From positions 186,001 through 250,000 of the forward strand of contig WNKV01000007.1 of assembly GCA_009720755.1 (NCBI GenBank): a stretch of 64,000 nt of DNA. Reading direction: 5' to 3'. This document shows positions 12,558 through 27,129 of the stretch, piece after piece. Made by a program: the position numbers and the translations under genes. This DNA comes from Rhodoplanes serenus (GTDB lineage Bacteria > Pseudomonadota > Alphaproteobacteria > Rhizobiales > Xanthobacteraceae). Below the pieces are notes generated by a model. The model was given only the letters and a program-made list of their open reading frames with translations. It searched no databases and had not been told where the DNA came from. Positions within the stretch are counted from its first letter, which is position 1. Every line of letters begins with the position of its first letter.

Positions 12558-14633
12558 ATGCGGGTCGAGCCCGGCGCGCCGTATCCGCTCGGCGCGACCT
12601 GGGACGGGCGCGGGACCAATTTCGCGATCTTCTCGGCCAACGCCGAGAAGATCGAGCTGTGCCTGTTCGATCCGCCCGGTCGCCGCGAGATCGATCGCGT
12701 CGTCCTGCCCGCCTGCACCGAGGACGTCTGGCACGCCTATCTGCCCGAGGTGGTGCCGGGCCAGGTCTACGGCTATCGGGTCTACGGTCCCTACGAGCCG
12801 GAGCGCGGCCACCGCTTCAATCACCACAAGCTGCTGCTCGACCCCTACGCCAAGCGGCTGACGGGCCATTTCGTCTGGAGCGACGCGCATTTCGCCTACC
12901 GGATGCGGAGCGCCCGCGCCGACCTCTCCTTCGACAAGCGCGACAATGCGCGCGGGGTGCCCAAGGCCGTGGTGGTCGACGACGCCTTCACCTGGGGGCG
13001 CGATCGGCTGCCGCGCACGCCGTGGACCGACACCATCATCTACGAGGCGCATGTCCGCGGCCTCACCATGCGGCGCCGCGATGTGCCGGAGCCGCTGCGC
13101 GGCACCTTCCGGGGGCTGTCGTCGCCCGGCATGATCGAGCATCTGCGCCGCCTCGGCGTCACCGCGGTCGAGCTGCTGCCGGTGCACGCCTATGTGGACG
13201 AGCGCATGCTGGTCGACCGCGGCCTGCGCCAGTACTGGGGCTACGGCACCATCGCGTTCTTCGCGCCGGAGCCGCGCTACGGCGCGCCCGACACCGTCGT
13301 CGAGGAGTTCAAGGCGATGGTCGGCCAGCTCCACGATGCCGGCATCGAGGTGCTGCTCGACGTCGTCTACAACCACACCGGCGAGGGCAACCATCTCGGC
13401 CCGACCTTCTCGTTCCGGGGCATCGACAACGCCTCGTACTACTGGCTGCGGCCGAACACGCCGCGCTACTACGAGGACTTCACCGGCACCGGCAACTCGC
13501 TGAACCTCACCCATCCGCGCGTGCTCCAGATGGTGATGGACTCGCTGCGCTACTGGGTCGAGCAGTGCCATGTCGACGGGTTCCGCTTCGATCTCGCGAC
13601 GGTGCTGGGGCGCGAGCCGCACGGCTTCGACCCCACGGCGGGCTTCTTCGCCGCCGTCAGCCAGGACCCGGTACTGTCGCGTGTGAAGCTGATCGCCGAG
13701 CCGTGGGACATCGGCCTCGGGGGCTATCAGCTCGGCGGCTTCCCGGCCGGCTGGTCGGAATGGAATGACCAGTTCCGCCGCACCGTGCGCTCGTTCTGGC
13801 GCGGCGACGCCAACCAGATCCGCGATCTGGCGGCCCGCATGACCGGCTCGGCCGACCGCTTCCGCCATCGCCGCCGGATGCCGCGAGCGAGCATCAATCA
13901 CGTCACCGTCCACGACGGCTTCACGCTCGCCGATCTCGTCAGCTACGCGCGCAAGCACAACGACGCCAACGGCGAGGGCAACCGCGACGGCTCCGACGAC
14001 AATCTCAGCGCCAACTGGGGGATCGAGGGGCCGACCACCGACAAGGAGGTGCTGGAGATCCGCCGCCGCGTGCGCCGCGCTCTCCTGGCGACACTGTTCC
14101 TGGCGCAAGGCGTGCCCCTGATGCTGGCCGGCGACGAGGTCGGCAACTCGCAGGGCGGCAACAACAACCCGTATTGCCAGGACAACGAGGTCGGCTGGGT
14201 CGACTGGTCCGGGACCGGCGAAGAGGAGTCCGATGTCTCCGCTCTGATCGCTCTCCTGACGTCGCTGCGGCGCAGCTTTCCGCAGCTCCAGGGGCGGCGC
14301 TGGCTGGTCGGCCGGCAGGGCGATCGCCACGACATCAAATGGCTGACGCCCGGTGGAACCGAGATGGACGGCGCGGATTGGGCCTTTGCCGAGGCGCGCT
14401 TCCTCTCCTATGTGCTGGCGCCGCTCGAGCCGTCGGGTGCCCCCTTGCTGATCCTGCTGAACGCCGCCGCCCATCCGGTCGATGTCGTCCTCCCCAAATG
14501 GCCGGACTGCACCGGCTGGGCGCGCGTGCTCGCGACCGCCGCGACCGATGCGGATCATGCGCTGCCGCCCGTCAAGCCCGGCACCAAGCTCGCCGCGCCG
14601 TCCCGCTCCGTCACCGTGTTCGTCGGGTCGTGA
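12558..14633 (+). CDS. glgX: Glycogen debranching enzyme (GlgX type)
   Basis: This 691-residue enzyme hydrolyses alpha-1,6 branches of partly degraded glycogen. It opens with an isoamylase N-domain (YPLGATWDGRGTNFAIFSAN). Then come the motifs YEAHVRGLTMR, DVVYNHTGEGN, the nucleophile D345 in VDGFRFDLATVLGRE, the acid/base E381 in IAEPWDIGLGGYQ, and NHVTVHDGFTLADLVSY. GlgX and TreZ are both GH13 and sit in similar operons, but ELLPVHAYVDERMLVDRGL and the GFDPTAGFFAAV segment fit GlgX/isoamylase. It follows glgB by four bases. Confidence 0.93.
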   Translation: MRVEPGAPYPLGATWDGRGTNFAIFSANAEKIELCLFDPPGRREIDRVVLPACTEDVWHAYLPEVVPGQVYGYRVYGPYEPERGHRFNHHKLLLDPYAKRLTGHFVWSDAHFAYRMRSARADLSFDKRDNARGVPKAVVVDDAFTWGRDRLPRTPWTDTIIYEAHVRGLTMRRRDVPEPLRGTFRGLSSPGMIEHLRRLGVTAVELLPVHAYVDERMLVDRGLRQYWGYGTIAFFAPEPRYGAPDTVVEEFKAMVGQLHDAGIEVLLDVVYNHTGEGNHLGPTFSFRGIDNASYYWLRPNTPRYYEDFTGTGNSLNLTHPRVLQMVMDSLRYWVEQCHVDGFRFDLATVLGREPHGFDPTAGFFAAVSQDPVLSRVKLIAEPWDIGLGGYQLGGFPAGWSEWNDQFRRTVRSFWRGDANQIRDLAARMTGSADRFRHRRRMPRASINHVTVHDGFTLADLVSYARKHNDANGEGNRDGSDDNLSANWGIEGPTTDKEVLEIRRRVRRALLATLFLAQGVPLMLAGDEVGNSQGGNNNPYCQDNEVGWVDWSGTGEEESDVSALIALLTSLRRSFPQLQGRRWLVGRQGDRHDIKWLTPGGTEMDGADWAFAEARFLSYVLAPLEPSGAPLLILLNAAAHPVDVVLPKWPDCTGWARVLATAATDADHALPPVKPGTKLAAPSRSVTVFVGS

Positions 14634-14803
14634 GCCCGGCGCGGCGCCGCCGCTCCGGTGGCCGACTGCCGCGGCCCACTCGCCGTTCGTCCGGTCGCCT
14701 GCCTGCCCACCCGGGGTGAGCTGCGAGGGCGCGCCCGACGACGGCTCTGGTTTCGCTTCGGACCGCCTGGCGCCGCCGGCGGCCGCTCGTGGAGACACCT
14801 TCG

Positions 14804-17599
<2,796 letters not shown>

Positions 17600-17677
17600 C
17601 TGCTCGCACCCGCGGCGCCGGCTGGAACCACGGTGGTGCCGGCCCGGTTCACCGGACGACCACCGAAGGAGACCCCG

Positions 17678-18016
17678 ATGGACCATCACGAGCAGCGGGT
17701 GCGCGAGCGCGCCTATCGAATCTGGCAGCAGCAGGGCTGTCCGGACGGCCAGGCCGAGACCCACTGGGAGCTCGCCGAGGAGCTGGTGGCGATCGAGGAG
17801 AGCCACGACCAGACGCTGAAGCCGGTCGATCGCGATCCCGAGGACCCGACGATCGCGGCCGATCGGCCCGAGCCCGCCGGCCCCGCCGCCAACGCGGCGG
17901 CGGGCGAGCTGCCGACGCTGACCGATATCGGCGAGCAGACCTATCCGCCGAGCCGCGAGGCCGCGCAGGCGGCGCGCTCCTCCGGCCCACCCGACGACCC
18001 CGACTCCGCGCGCTGA
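17678..18016 (+). CDS. DUF2934 domain protein
   Basis: This 112-residue protein starts at the ATG at 17678, which follows a strong GAAGGAGA site. The N-terminal 40 residues (HHEQRVRERAYRIWQQQGCPDGQAETHWELAEE) match the DUF2934 pattern, a short module with conserved RAY-IW and G-P-G-A--HW residues. The rest is acidic, proline-rich and probably disordered. DUF2934 genes are often found beside glycogen, trehalose or stress genes in Hyphomicrobiales; no biochemical role is known. It is the last gene of the plus-strand run, 78 bases after treY. Confidence 0.85.
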   Translation: MDHHEQRVRERAYRIWQQQGCPDGQAETHWELAEELVAIEESHDQTLKPVDRDPEDPTIAADRPEPAGPAANAAAGELPTLTDIGEQTYPPSREAAQAARSSGPPDDPDSAR

Positions 18017-18084
18017 GCATTGTCCGCGAAGTGGCAGCCGGGTCGCGGCATCCGGAACGACGCGAGGGATGTTTCAGCAGCCTG

Positions 18085-18885
18085 TCAGGCCGGCCCGCCC
18101 GTCGCCGGCTGCCGCGCCAAGAGCCCGGCCAGCCAGTCGCGCACGTCGGCCGGACGATCGAACCGTCCGGCGGCCGTGTCGATATCGCGGCCGACCGAGA
18201 AGCCCACACCGCCGAACGACGGCAGCACTGGAAAGACGCGCTCGTCGGTGACGTCGTCGCCGACGAACACCGGCCGGCGTCCGGCGAAGGGCGGCAGCCG
18301 CATCAGCTCGACCACCGCGGTCGCCTTGTCGAAGGCGCGCGGCTTCACCTCGACCACCGCCTTGCCGGGCATCACCTCGACCGGCAGCTCGGGAAAGCCG
18401 GCGCACACGGCGGCGACGGCGTCCTGCACGGCGTCGCCCTTGTCGGGGGCCAGGCGAAAGTGGATGGCGAGCGAGTAGCCCTTGTCCTCCAGCAGCACGC
18501 CGGGACCGATCTCGGCCACCGCGGCGAGCTTGCGCTTGAGCCGGGGGTCGAGCCCGAGGGTGCGGTTGGGGTCGGAGAGCTGGCCGGGGGCCGGGCGCAG
18601 CTCGGCGCCGTGGCCGCCGATCGCCGGTAGCTCCAGCGGCGCGAACAGGAGATCGAGATCGGCGAGCGCGCGGCCCGAGACGAGCGCCAGCGCCCCGCTG
18701 GTGCGGTGCAGAAGGCCCTGGAGCGTCCGCCGCAGCTCCGGCGGCACCCACACCTCGCGCGGCGTCGCCGCGAAGTCGAGCAGCGTGCCGTCGATGTCGA
18801 GCAGAAGCGCGGCCTGGTCGAGATCGATCCAGGCGGCGGGCGGAACGGGCGTCGTGGTTTCGGTTGTCGTGGTTTCGGTTGTCAT
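18085..18885 (-). CDS. otsB: Trehalose-6-phosphate phosphatase
   Basis: This protein of about 266 residues belongs to the HAD superfamily and removes phosphate from trehalose 6-phosphate, the product of OtsA. The catalytic DIDGT motif holds D30 and D32 (numbered from the ATG). Later motifs are LALVSGRALADLD, AIGGHGAELRP, and the metal-binding FVGDDVTDERVF. The start is ambiguous between the ATG at 18885 and a GTG at 18900. The first 12 or so codons are a Thr/Glu repeat made by two copies of a 15-base unit in the DNA. It follows the MFS gene by 12-27 bases in the same direction, so they are probably co-transcribed. Confidence 0.93.
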   Translation of the reverse strand: MTTETTTTETTTPVPPAAWIDLDQAALLLDIDGTLLDFAATPREVWVPPELRRTLQGLLHRTSGALALVSGRALADLDLLFAPLELPAIGGHGAELRPAPGQLSDPNRTLGLDPRLKRKLAAVAEIGPGVLLEDKGYSLAIHFRLAPDKGDAVQDAVAAVCAGFPELPVEVMPGKAVVEVKPRAFDKATAVVELMRLPPFAGRRPVFVGDDVTDERVFPVLPSFGGVGFSVGRDIDTAAGRFDRPADVRDWLAGLLARQPATGGPA

Positions 18886-18912
18886 GGGCACGGGTTTCAC
18901 GGCGAGGTCCGG

Positions 18913-20676
18913 TCAGTCGACGGCGGCGAGCGGGCGCGCCACATCTTCGAGGCTCCGCCGCTCGGCGGCGACGCCCCAGCGCCAGTGCACGAGGGCGGCC
19001 ACGACCATCAGGGCGGCGCCCACCAGATAGCCCGCGAACACGCTGGTGCGCGAGCCCGAATCGATCAGCGCCCCGAACAGCCACGGCCCGGCGACGCCGC
19101 CGATGCCGGTGCCGAGCGCATAGAACACCGCGATGGTGAGGGCGCGGATCTCCAGCGGGAAGGTCTCCGAGACGGTGAGATAGGCGGCGCTCGCCGCCGC
19201 CGAGGCGAAGAAGAACACCACCGCCCAGGCGGCGGTCTGCTCGACCACCGACACGAGCTCGCGCTGAAACAGCAGGCCGGCGACGGCGAGCAGCACGCCC
19301 GAGATCGCATAGGTGAAGACGATCATCGGCCGCCGGCCGAGCGTGTCGAACAGCCGCCCGAGCAGCAGCGGCCCCAGGAAGTTGCCGGCCGCGAAGGGCA
19401 GGATGTACCAGCCGACCCGCTCCACCGGCACGCCGTAGAAGTCGGTCAGCACCAGCGCGTAGGTGAAGAACACCGCGTTGAAGAAGAACGCCTGCGCGGC
19501 CATCAGCACGAGGCCGATCAGGGCGCGGTCGCGGTGGCGCACCAGCAGCGCCTCGGCGACCGCCGACAGCGGCGTCGAGCGGCGCACCCGCAGCCGCACC
19601 GTCGGCAGGTCGGACGGCGGCGTCGGCGTCGTGTCGAGCACCCGCCGCTCGATGCCGGCCACCACCGCCTCGGCCTCGGCGACCCGGCCGTGAATGACGA
19701 GCCAGCGCGGGCTCTCGGGAATCCACATGCGCATCAGCAGCACCACGAGGCCGAGCACGGCGCCGATCAGGAAGGCGAGCCGCCAGCCATATTCGGGATC
19801 GATCACCGCCGGATCGAGCACCACGATGGCGCCGAGCGCGCCGGCGGCGGCGCCGAGCCAGAAGCTGCCGTTGACGGCGATGTCGGTGAAGCCGCGATAG
19901 CGCGCCGGCACCAGCTCCTGGATGGTGGAGTTGATGGCCGTGTACTCGCCGCCGATGCCGGCCCCGGTGAGGAAGCGCATCGCCGCGAAGCTCCACAGGT
20001 CCCAGGTGAAGGCGGTGGCCGCGGTGGCCGTCAGATAGACCGCGAGGGTGATGAAGAACAGCCGCTTGCGGCCGAGCCGGTCGGTCAGCCAGCCGAAGAA
20101 CACGGCGCCGAGCACCGCCCCGGCCAGATAGGCGCTGGTGGCGAAGCCGACATCGGCGTTGCTGAAGCGCAGCACCGGGCTTTCCTTGAGGGCGCCCGCC
20201 AGCGTGCCGGCCAGCGTCACCTCGAGGCCGTCGAGAATCCAGGTGACGCCGAGGGCGGCGATCACCAGCGTGTGGAAGCGCCCCCAGGGCAGCCGGTCGA
20301 GGCGGGCCGGCAGGTCGGTCTCCACCACGGCGCCGAGCGGGGCTGCGGCCGGCGGCCCGGTGCGCAGGGGCGGCTCCGGCCGGCCCGGCGGGCCGTCGAT
20401 GTCGTCCGGCGAATCCGGGCCGTCGGGCGGCTCGTCCACCGGGGCGGGATCGTCGTCGTCGGGCGGCGGCTCCTCGATCGGGTCGTTCGGCCGGGTCGGC
20501 GGCGGGTCGTCGAGAGGGGACGGATCGGCGGGTCCGGGGGGCGGCTCGTCCACCGGAGGGGTCGGGCCGCGGCGGGGCGGGGCCGCCGCCGTGGTTGGAT
20601 CGATCGGCGAATCGGGTGGCCCGGCCGGGTGAGCCGCGGGCCGTAGAGGCGAGATCGGCAGAGGCGAGATCGGCAC
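18913..20676 (-). CDS. MFS transporter with acidic proline-rich N-terminal extension
   Basis: The transporter core (about 470 residues from 20325) is a 12-helix major facilitator of the sugar or organic-acid symporter type. It begins DLPARLDRLPWGRFHTLVI and carries the loop motif GWLTDRLGRKRLF, RFLTGAGIGGEYTAINS after helix 4, and the second-half repeat LLGRLFDTLGRRPM. The substrate cannot be read from the sequence. Upstream the same frame continues for over 100 residues rich in Pro, Asp and Glu. I place the start at a GTG (20676) preceded by GGAG, giving 587 residues; a start near 20325 is the main alternative. It is divergent from an IclR regulator and runs into otsB. Confidence 0.85.
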   Translation of the reverse strand: MPISPLPISPLRPAAHPAGPPDSPIDPTTAAAPPRRGPTPPVDEPPPGPADPSPLDDPPPTRPNDPIEEPPPDDDDPAPVDEPPDGPDSPDDIDGPPGRPEPPLRTGPPAAAPLGAVVETDLPARLDRLPWGRFHTLVIAALGVTWILDGLEVTLAGTLAGALKESPVLRFSNADVGFATSAYLAGAVLGAVFFGWLTDRLGRKRLFFITLAVYLTATAATAFTWDLWSFAAMRFLTGAGIGGEYTAINSTIQELVPARYRGFTDIAVNGSFWLGAAAGALGAIVVLDPAVIDPEYGWRLAFLIGAVLGLVVLLMRMWIPESPRWLVIHGRVAEAEAVVAGIERRVLDTTPTPPSDLPTVRLRVRRSTPLSAVAEALLVRHRDRALIGLVLMAAQAFFFNAVFFTYALVLTDFYGVPVERVGWYILPFAAGNFLGPLLLGRLFDTLGRRPMIVFTYAISGVLLAVAGLLFQRELVSVVEQTAAWAVVFFFASAAASAAYLTVSETFPLEIRALTIAVFYALGTGIGGVAGPWLFGALIDSGSRTSVFAGYLVGAALMVVAALVHWRWGVAAERRSLEDVARPLAAVD

Positions 20677-21159
20677 CACGTCTCCGTTCGGTGGCAACGT
20701 CTGGAGGTGGACGGCGTGCGAGACCGGGACGATGTGCCGGTCGCCGGACGGCAACCGTCCAGCTAAGATGACAACCACGCCGGAGAGCGGACGTTCCTGC
20801 CGGGTGCGCGCTACGGCCGCGCGCCACCGGCCGCGTGCCGCCCGTTGCGCTGCGGGTCGATCACTGACGGGCGGGGGAGCCCGCGAATCGCCGCGCCGGG
20901 GGCGTCGGTGTCGGCCACGCCGGTGCCGCGTCCGGTGCCGCGTCGGGTGCCACACATCGGGTGCCGCGAGGGATGTCCCGCGGGCGAGTCGTCGCGATGG
21001 CCGCGCCGCACGGGGCGCTTTCGGCGAGGTTCACTCCTCGGTCCAGACGGGGACGATTTGAGATAAATATCGATGTTTGCGAATGTCTCTTGAATCGTCT
21101 GCGAGTTGTGGCAGTACTTTCACTTTGGCTCGCGTGTATTGATTGTGGGAGTGACGACA
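20677..21159. other. Divergent intergenic region between MFS permease and IclR genes
   Basis: About 480 bases separate the two divergent starts. Most is GC-rich with no credible gene. The stretch 21057-21120 is distinctly AT-rich (it includes gataaatatcgatg) and is the best place for the overlapping promoters and for IclR operators. I could not define a clear palindromic operator. Confidence 0.5.
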
Positions 21160-22026
21160 GTGTCTTTTCCGACCCCGGCGCAGGGACAGGGACGAGCGTC
21201 TGCACGAACCAGGGAAGAGGGTGGATTGCCGAGCAGCGGCGATCGTCTTCTCGCCGTCCTCGGCTTGTTCACGGTGGAGCGGCCGGAATGGACCGTGGAG
21301 GAGGCGGCCGTGCAGCTCTCCGTCTCGGCCACCACGGCGTATCGCTACTTCAAGCGGCTCACCCGCGCCGGCTTGATCAGCCCGGTGTCGGGGGCGAGCT
21401 ACACGCTCGGCCCGGCCATCATCCAGATGGACCGCCAGATCCAGCTCTGCGACCCGATGCTGAAGGCGGCCCGCGACGTGATGGCCGAGCTGATCGAGCA
21501 CGCCGCCGAGGGTGGCGCCGTGCTGCTGTGCCGGCTGTTCCACGATCGCGTCATGTGCGTCCACCAGGAGATGGGCCGCGGACCGCAGGAGCCCATCGTG
21601 TTCCAGCGCGGCCGGCCGATGCCGCTGTTCCGGGGTGCCACCTCGAAGATCATCCTGGCCCACCTGCCGAACCGCACGCTGCGCTCGCTCTACGAGGCCA
21701 ACAGCGAGGAGATCGCGGCGGCGGGGCTCGGCCAGAGCTGGGACGGCTTCCGCCGCAGCCTGGCGGCGATTCGGCGGTCCGGCTATGCGGCCGCCTCGGG
21801 CGATGTCGACACGGTTCGGGCCGCCATCGCGGCGCCGGTGTTCGGGCCGCGCCGGGCGGTGCTGGGGAGCCTCAGCTTCCTGGTGCCGCGCGGCCGCTAC
21901 GACGACGCGCTGCGCAACCGGCTGGCCCCGCTGGTGATGACGGCGGCGAGCGCCATCGAAGCCGCCATGCAGAACACCGCCACCGACGTGCCGGCGAGCC
22001 GGCCGCGGGTGCGGGTCGGTCGCTGA
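21160..22026 (+). CDS. IclR-family transcriptional regulator
   Basis: The protein is about 288 residues from a GTG at 21160, chosen because GGGAG lies nine bases upstream. An N-terminal winged helix-turn-helix (GDRLLAVLGLFTVERPEWTV, then AAVQLSVSATTAYRYFKRL, then TLGPAIIQMDRQI) is followed by the IclR effector domain, with PLFRGATSKIILAHL around the ligand pocket. IclR proteins usually control an adjacent catabolic or transport gene. Here the divergent MFS permease, and possibly otsB behind it, are the obvious candidates; that link is inference. The effector is unknown. Confidence 0.88.
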   Translation: MSFPTPAQGQGRASARTREEGGLPSSGDRLLAVLGLFTVERPEWTVEEAAVQLSVSATTAYRYFKRLTRAGLISPVSGASYTLGPAIIQMDRQIQLCDPMLKAARDVMAELIEHAAEGGAVLLCRLFHDRVMCVHQEMGRGPQEPIVFQRGRPMPLFRGATSKIILAHLPNRTLRSLYEANSEEIAAAGLGQSWDGFRRSLAAIRRSGYAAASGDVDTVRAAIAAPVFGPRRAVLGSLSFLVPRGRYDDALRNRLAPLVMTAASAIEAAMQNTATDVPASRPRVRVGR

Positions 22027-22111
22027 CCCGGCCGGGCAGGCTCCGCCTGCCCCTGCCGAGCCGGTGCGCCCGGATGTGAGGCGCCCACCAGCCGGCGTGG
22101 CGCGCTCCGCC

Positions 22112-23419
22112 TCAGCGGCCGGCGCGCAGGCGGGCGATCAGCTCGGGGGTCGGATACGAATCGGCCGGCAGCCCGAGCCGCATCTGCGCCTGCTTGACGG
22201 CCGAGCGGGTGCCGGCGCCGATCTTGCCATCCGGCACGCCGACATCGAAGCCGGCGCGATTGAGGAGCTGCTGAAGCTCCTTCGCCTCCTCCTGGCCGAG
22301 CGCCGGGATGGTCGGGGCGCCGCGATTCAGCGGCGGCGCGCCGGCGAGCCGGGTGGCGTAGTAGGCCGCCGTGGTGGCGTAGACCAGCGAGGCGTTCCAC
22401 TTCAAGTAGACCTGGAAGTTCGGATAGGCCAGGAACGCCGGCCCGAGCCGCCCCATGGGCAGCAGCAGCGAGGCCGCCGGCCCGCCCGCCGGGAGCGGCT
22501 TGCCATCGCGCTGGGTGACGCCCCAGGCGGTCCACTGGGCGTGCGGATGCTGGATCGCCAGGTCGGCCTGATCCCACGGCAGCGCGGCCGGCACCCGCAC
22601 CTCGCGCAGCCACGGCTCGCCGCGCCGCCAGCCGAGATCCGCCAGGTACTTGGCGGTGGAGCCGATGACGTCGGGCACGCTCTTGAGCAGGTTGCGGTGG
22701 CCGTCGCCGTCCCAGTCGACCGCGTGGGCGAGATACTCGGACGGCATCATCTGGGTCTGGCCCAGCTCGCCGGCCCACGAGCCGATCATCTCGGCCGCGG
22801 TCAGGTCGCCGCGCTCGATCATCCGCAGGGCATCGAACAGGTGGCCGCGGAACATGTCGGAGCGCCGACAGTCGTAGGCCAGGGTGGCGAGCGAGCGGAT
22901 CGCGTGGTCCTTGCCCATGCCGGCGCCGAAATCGCTCTCCAGCCCCCAGAACGCCACGATCACCGCGGCCGGCACGCCGAACTCCTTGTCGGCGCGGGCG
23001 AACAGCGCGGCGTGGCGGCCGATCATCTCGGCGCCCTTCTGGAGCCGGTAGGCCGGCAGCATCTTGTCGGAGAACTGGAGAAAGCTCTGGGCGAAGAAGC
23101 GCTGGCCGCGATCGATGCCGACGATGCGCGAGTCGTAGACCAGATAGGGCGCGGCAGCCGCGATGGCGGCGCGCGAGATGCCCTGCTGGGTCGCCTCCTG
23201 CTCGAAGCGGGCGCGCCAGCTCTCGAAGCTGCCGGTGTTGCGGCAGGGCGCTGCCGCAGGGGCGGCCGGCTGCGTCTGAGTCTGGGCCGTCTGAGTTTGC
23301 GGGGCGGGTGGGCGCGCCGCCTGGGCGGAGGCGGTGGCCGGGAGCATGACGGCGCCGGTGAGCGCCGCCATCGCGGCGGCGACACGCACGGCGCGGCGGC
23401 CGGTGGTGCTCGGCGTCAT
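22112..23419 (-). CDS. MltB-family lytic murein transglycosylase
   Basis: This 435-residue protein is exported: a signal peptide covers about residues 1-32 (ending ATASAQA), followed by a Gln/Thr/Pro-rich linker. The SLT_2 domain (about 65-350) contains the catalytic E161 in FWGLESDFGAGMGK, then GELGQTQMMPSEYL and DWDGDGHRNLLKSVPDVIGSTAKYL. A C-terminal peptidoglycan-binding domain (about 370-435) includes LQQLLNRAGFDVGVPDGKIG and GTRSAVKQAQMRLGLPAD. It cleaves the glycan strand with formation of 1,6-anhydro-muramic acid. The ATG is preceded by AAAGGAGGG. It lies downstream of an IalB-family gene in the same direction. Confidence 0.94.
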   Translation of the reverse strand: MTPSTTGRRAVRVAAAMAALTGAVMLPATASAQAARPPAPQTQTAQTQTQPAAPAAAPCRNTGSFESWRARFEQEATQQGISRAAIAAAAPYLVYDSRIVGIDRGQRFFAQSFLQFSDKMLPAYRLQKGAEMIGRHAALFARADKEFGVPAAVIVAFWGLESDFGAGMGKDHAIRSLATLAYDCRRSDMFRGHLFDALRMIERGDLTAAEMIGSWAGELGQTQMMPSEYLAHAVDWDGDGHRNLLKSVPDVIGSTAKYLADLGWRRGEPWLREVRVPAALPWDQADLAIQHPHAQWTAWGVTQRDGKPLPAGGPAASLLLPMGRLGPAFLAYPNFQVYLKWNASLVYATTAAYYATRLAGAPPLNRGAPTIPALGQEEAKELQQLLNRAGFDVGVPDGKIGAGTRSAVKQAQMRLGLPADSYPTPELIARLRAGR

Positions 23420-23440
23420 CTGCTCGCCCTCCCTCCTTTG

Positions 23441-23487
23441 CCTCCGGACGTGATCGCCTCCGGACGTGATCGCGCGTGACGTGATCG
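23441..23487. repeat. 16-bp tandem repeat upstream of mltB
   Basis: Two exact copies of cctccggacgtgatcg (23441-23456 and 23457-23472) are followed by a shorter variant (cgcgtgacgtgatcg). The array lies 22 bases upstream of the transglycosylase ATG, inside the 97-base gap to the IalB gene. A change of copy number would alter the 5' leader of the gene. Confidence 0.75.
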
Positions 23488-23516
23488 CGTGTGATGCCGA
23501 CGCGACAGCGTCGCCG

Positions 23517-24074
23517 TCAAGGTAGCTTGTCGAATCCGTCGCCGAATCCCTTCAGGCTCATCGGGAACCCGATGCCCTCCTCGGGAGTCTGAAAGATGAA
23601 GAACGTGGCCGTCTGGCCGCTGCGGAACTGCTTGATCAGGGTGTCGTCCATGACCACCTCGGCGTAGCAGCCGCGCGGCAGGCAGCGCACGAAGCCGGCG
23701 CGGCCGACATCCTGCTGGTCGACCTTGAGGCCGAGGCCGGCCGGCAGCAGCACGCCGAGGGGCGCCTGCACCCGCATCAGCCGGGTCTTCTGGTCGGCGG
23801 TGCGCAGCACCAGCACGGTGAGGCCCACATTGGCGCGGTCCTCCGCGACGACGCTCTGGAACAGCGCGCACTGCTCGGCTTGCGCCCCGGGCGGCGTCTC
23901 GCAGCGGATCTGCCAGTCCTCGTGCACCGAGCGCACGGCGCCCTGTGCGGCGGCCGTCGACACCATCGCGACGCCCGTGGCGAGCGCGACCGCGAGGCGG
24001 AGAAGCAGAGCGGGCCAGGTGCGCCTCGCCGCCAGCCAGTCGCCATCGGTGATGCTGATCGTGGACAAATCCAT
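23517..24074 (-). CDS. Invasion-associated locus B (IalB) family protein
   Basis: This 185-residue protein has an N-terminal hydrophobic segment (WPALLLRLAVALATGVAMVSTAAAQ, about 20-45) that should be a signal peptide after a 19-residue charged leader. The IalB pattern follows: WQIRCETPPGAQAEQCALFQSV, an LRVQAPLG-like strand, LPAGLGLKVDQQDVGRAGFVRC, then CYAEVVMDDTLIKQFRSG and IGFPMSLKGF. Four Cys residues are placed to form two periplasmic disulfides. Despite the name, the family is widespread in non-pathogenic alphaproteobacteria and its function is unknown. Confidence 0.88.
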   Translation of the reverse strand: MDLSTISITDGDWLAARRTWPALLLRLAVALATGVAMVSTAAAQGAVRSVHEDWQIRCETPPGAQAEQCALFQSVVAEDRANVGLTVLVLRTADQKTRLMRVQAPLGVLLPAGLGLKVDQQDVGRAGFVRCLPRGCYAEVVMDDTLIKQFRSGQTATFFIFQTPEEGIGFPMSLKGFGDGFDKLP

Positions 24075-27087
<3,013 letters not shown>

Positions 27088-27101
27088 TGCGCCACCGATC
27101 C

Positions 27102-27127
27102 GCGACCGGCGGTCCACCGCCGGTCGC
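27102..27127. other. Perfect 11-bp hairpin after coxA
   Basis: The sequence gcgaccggcgg-tcca-ccgccggtcgc forms a perfect 11-base-pair stem just after the coxA stop and immediately before the intrinsic terminator. It lacks a T-run itself. It may protect the 3' end of the coxBA message or slow the polymerase; this is inference. Confidence 0.6.
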
Positions 27128-27129
27128 CT

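Noticed and set aside
20677..20955. Start of the MFS gene at the far upstream GTG (20955)
   Set aside because: The added residues are Arg/His-rich and look like translated non-coding DNA, with no ribosome site.
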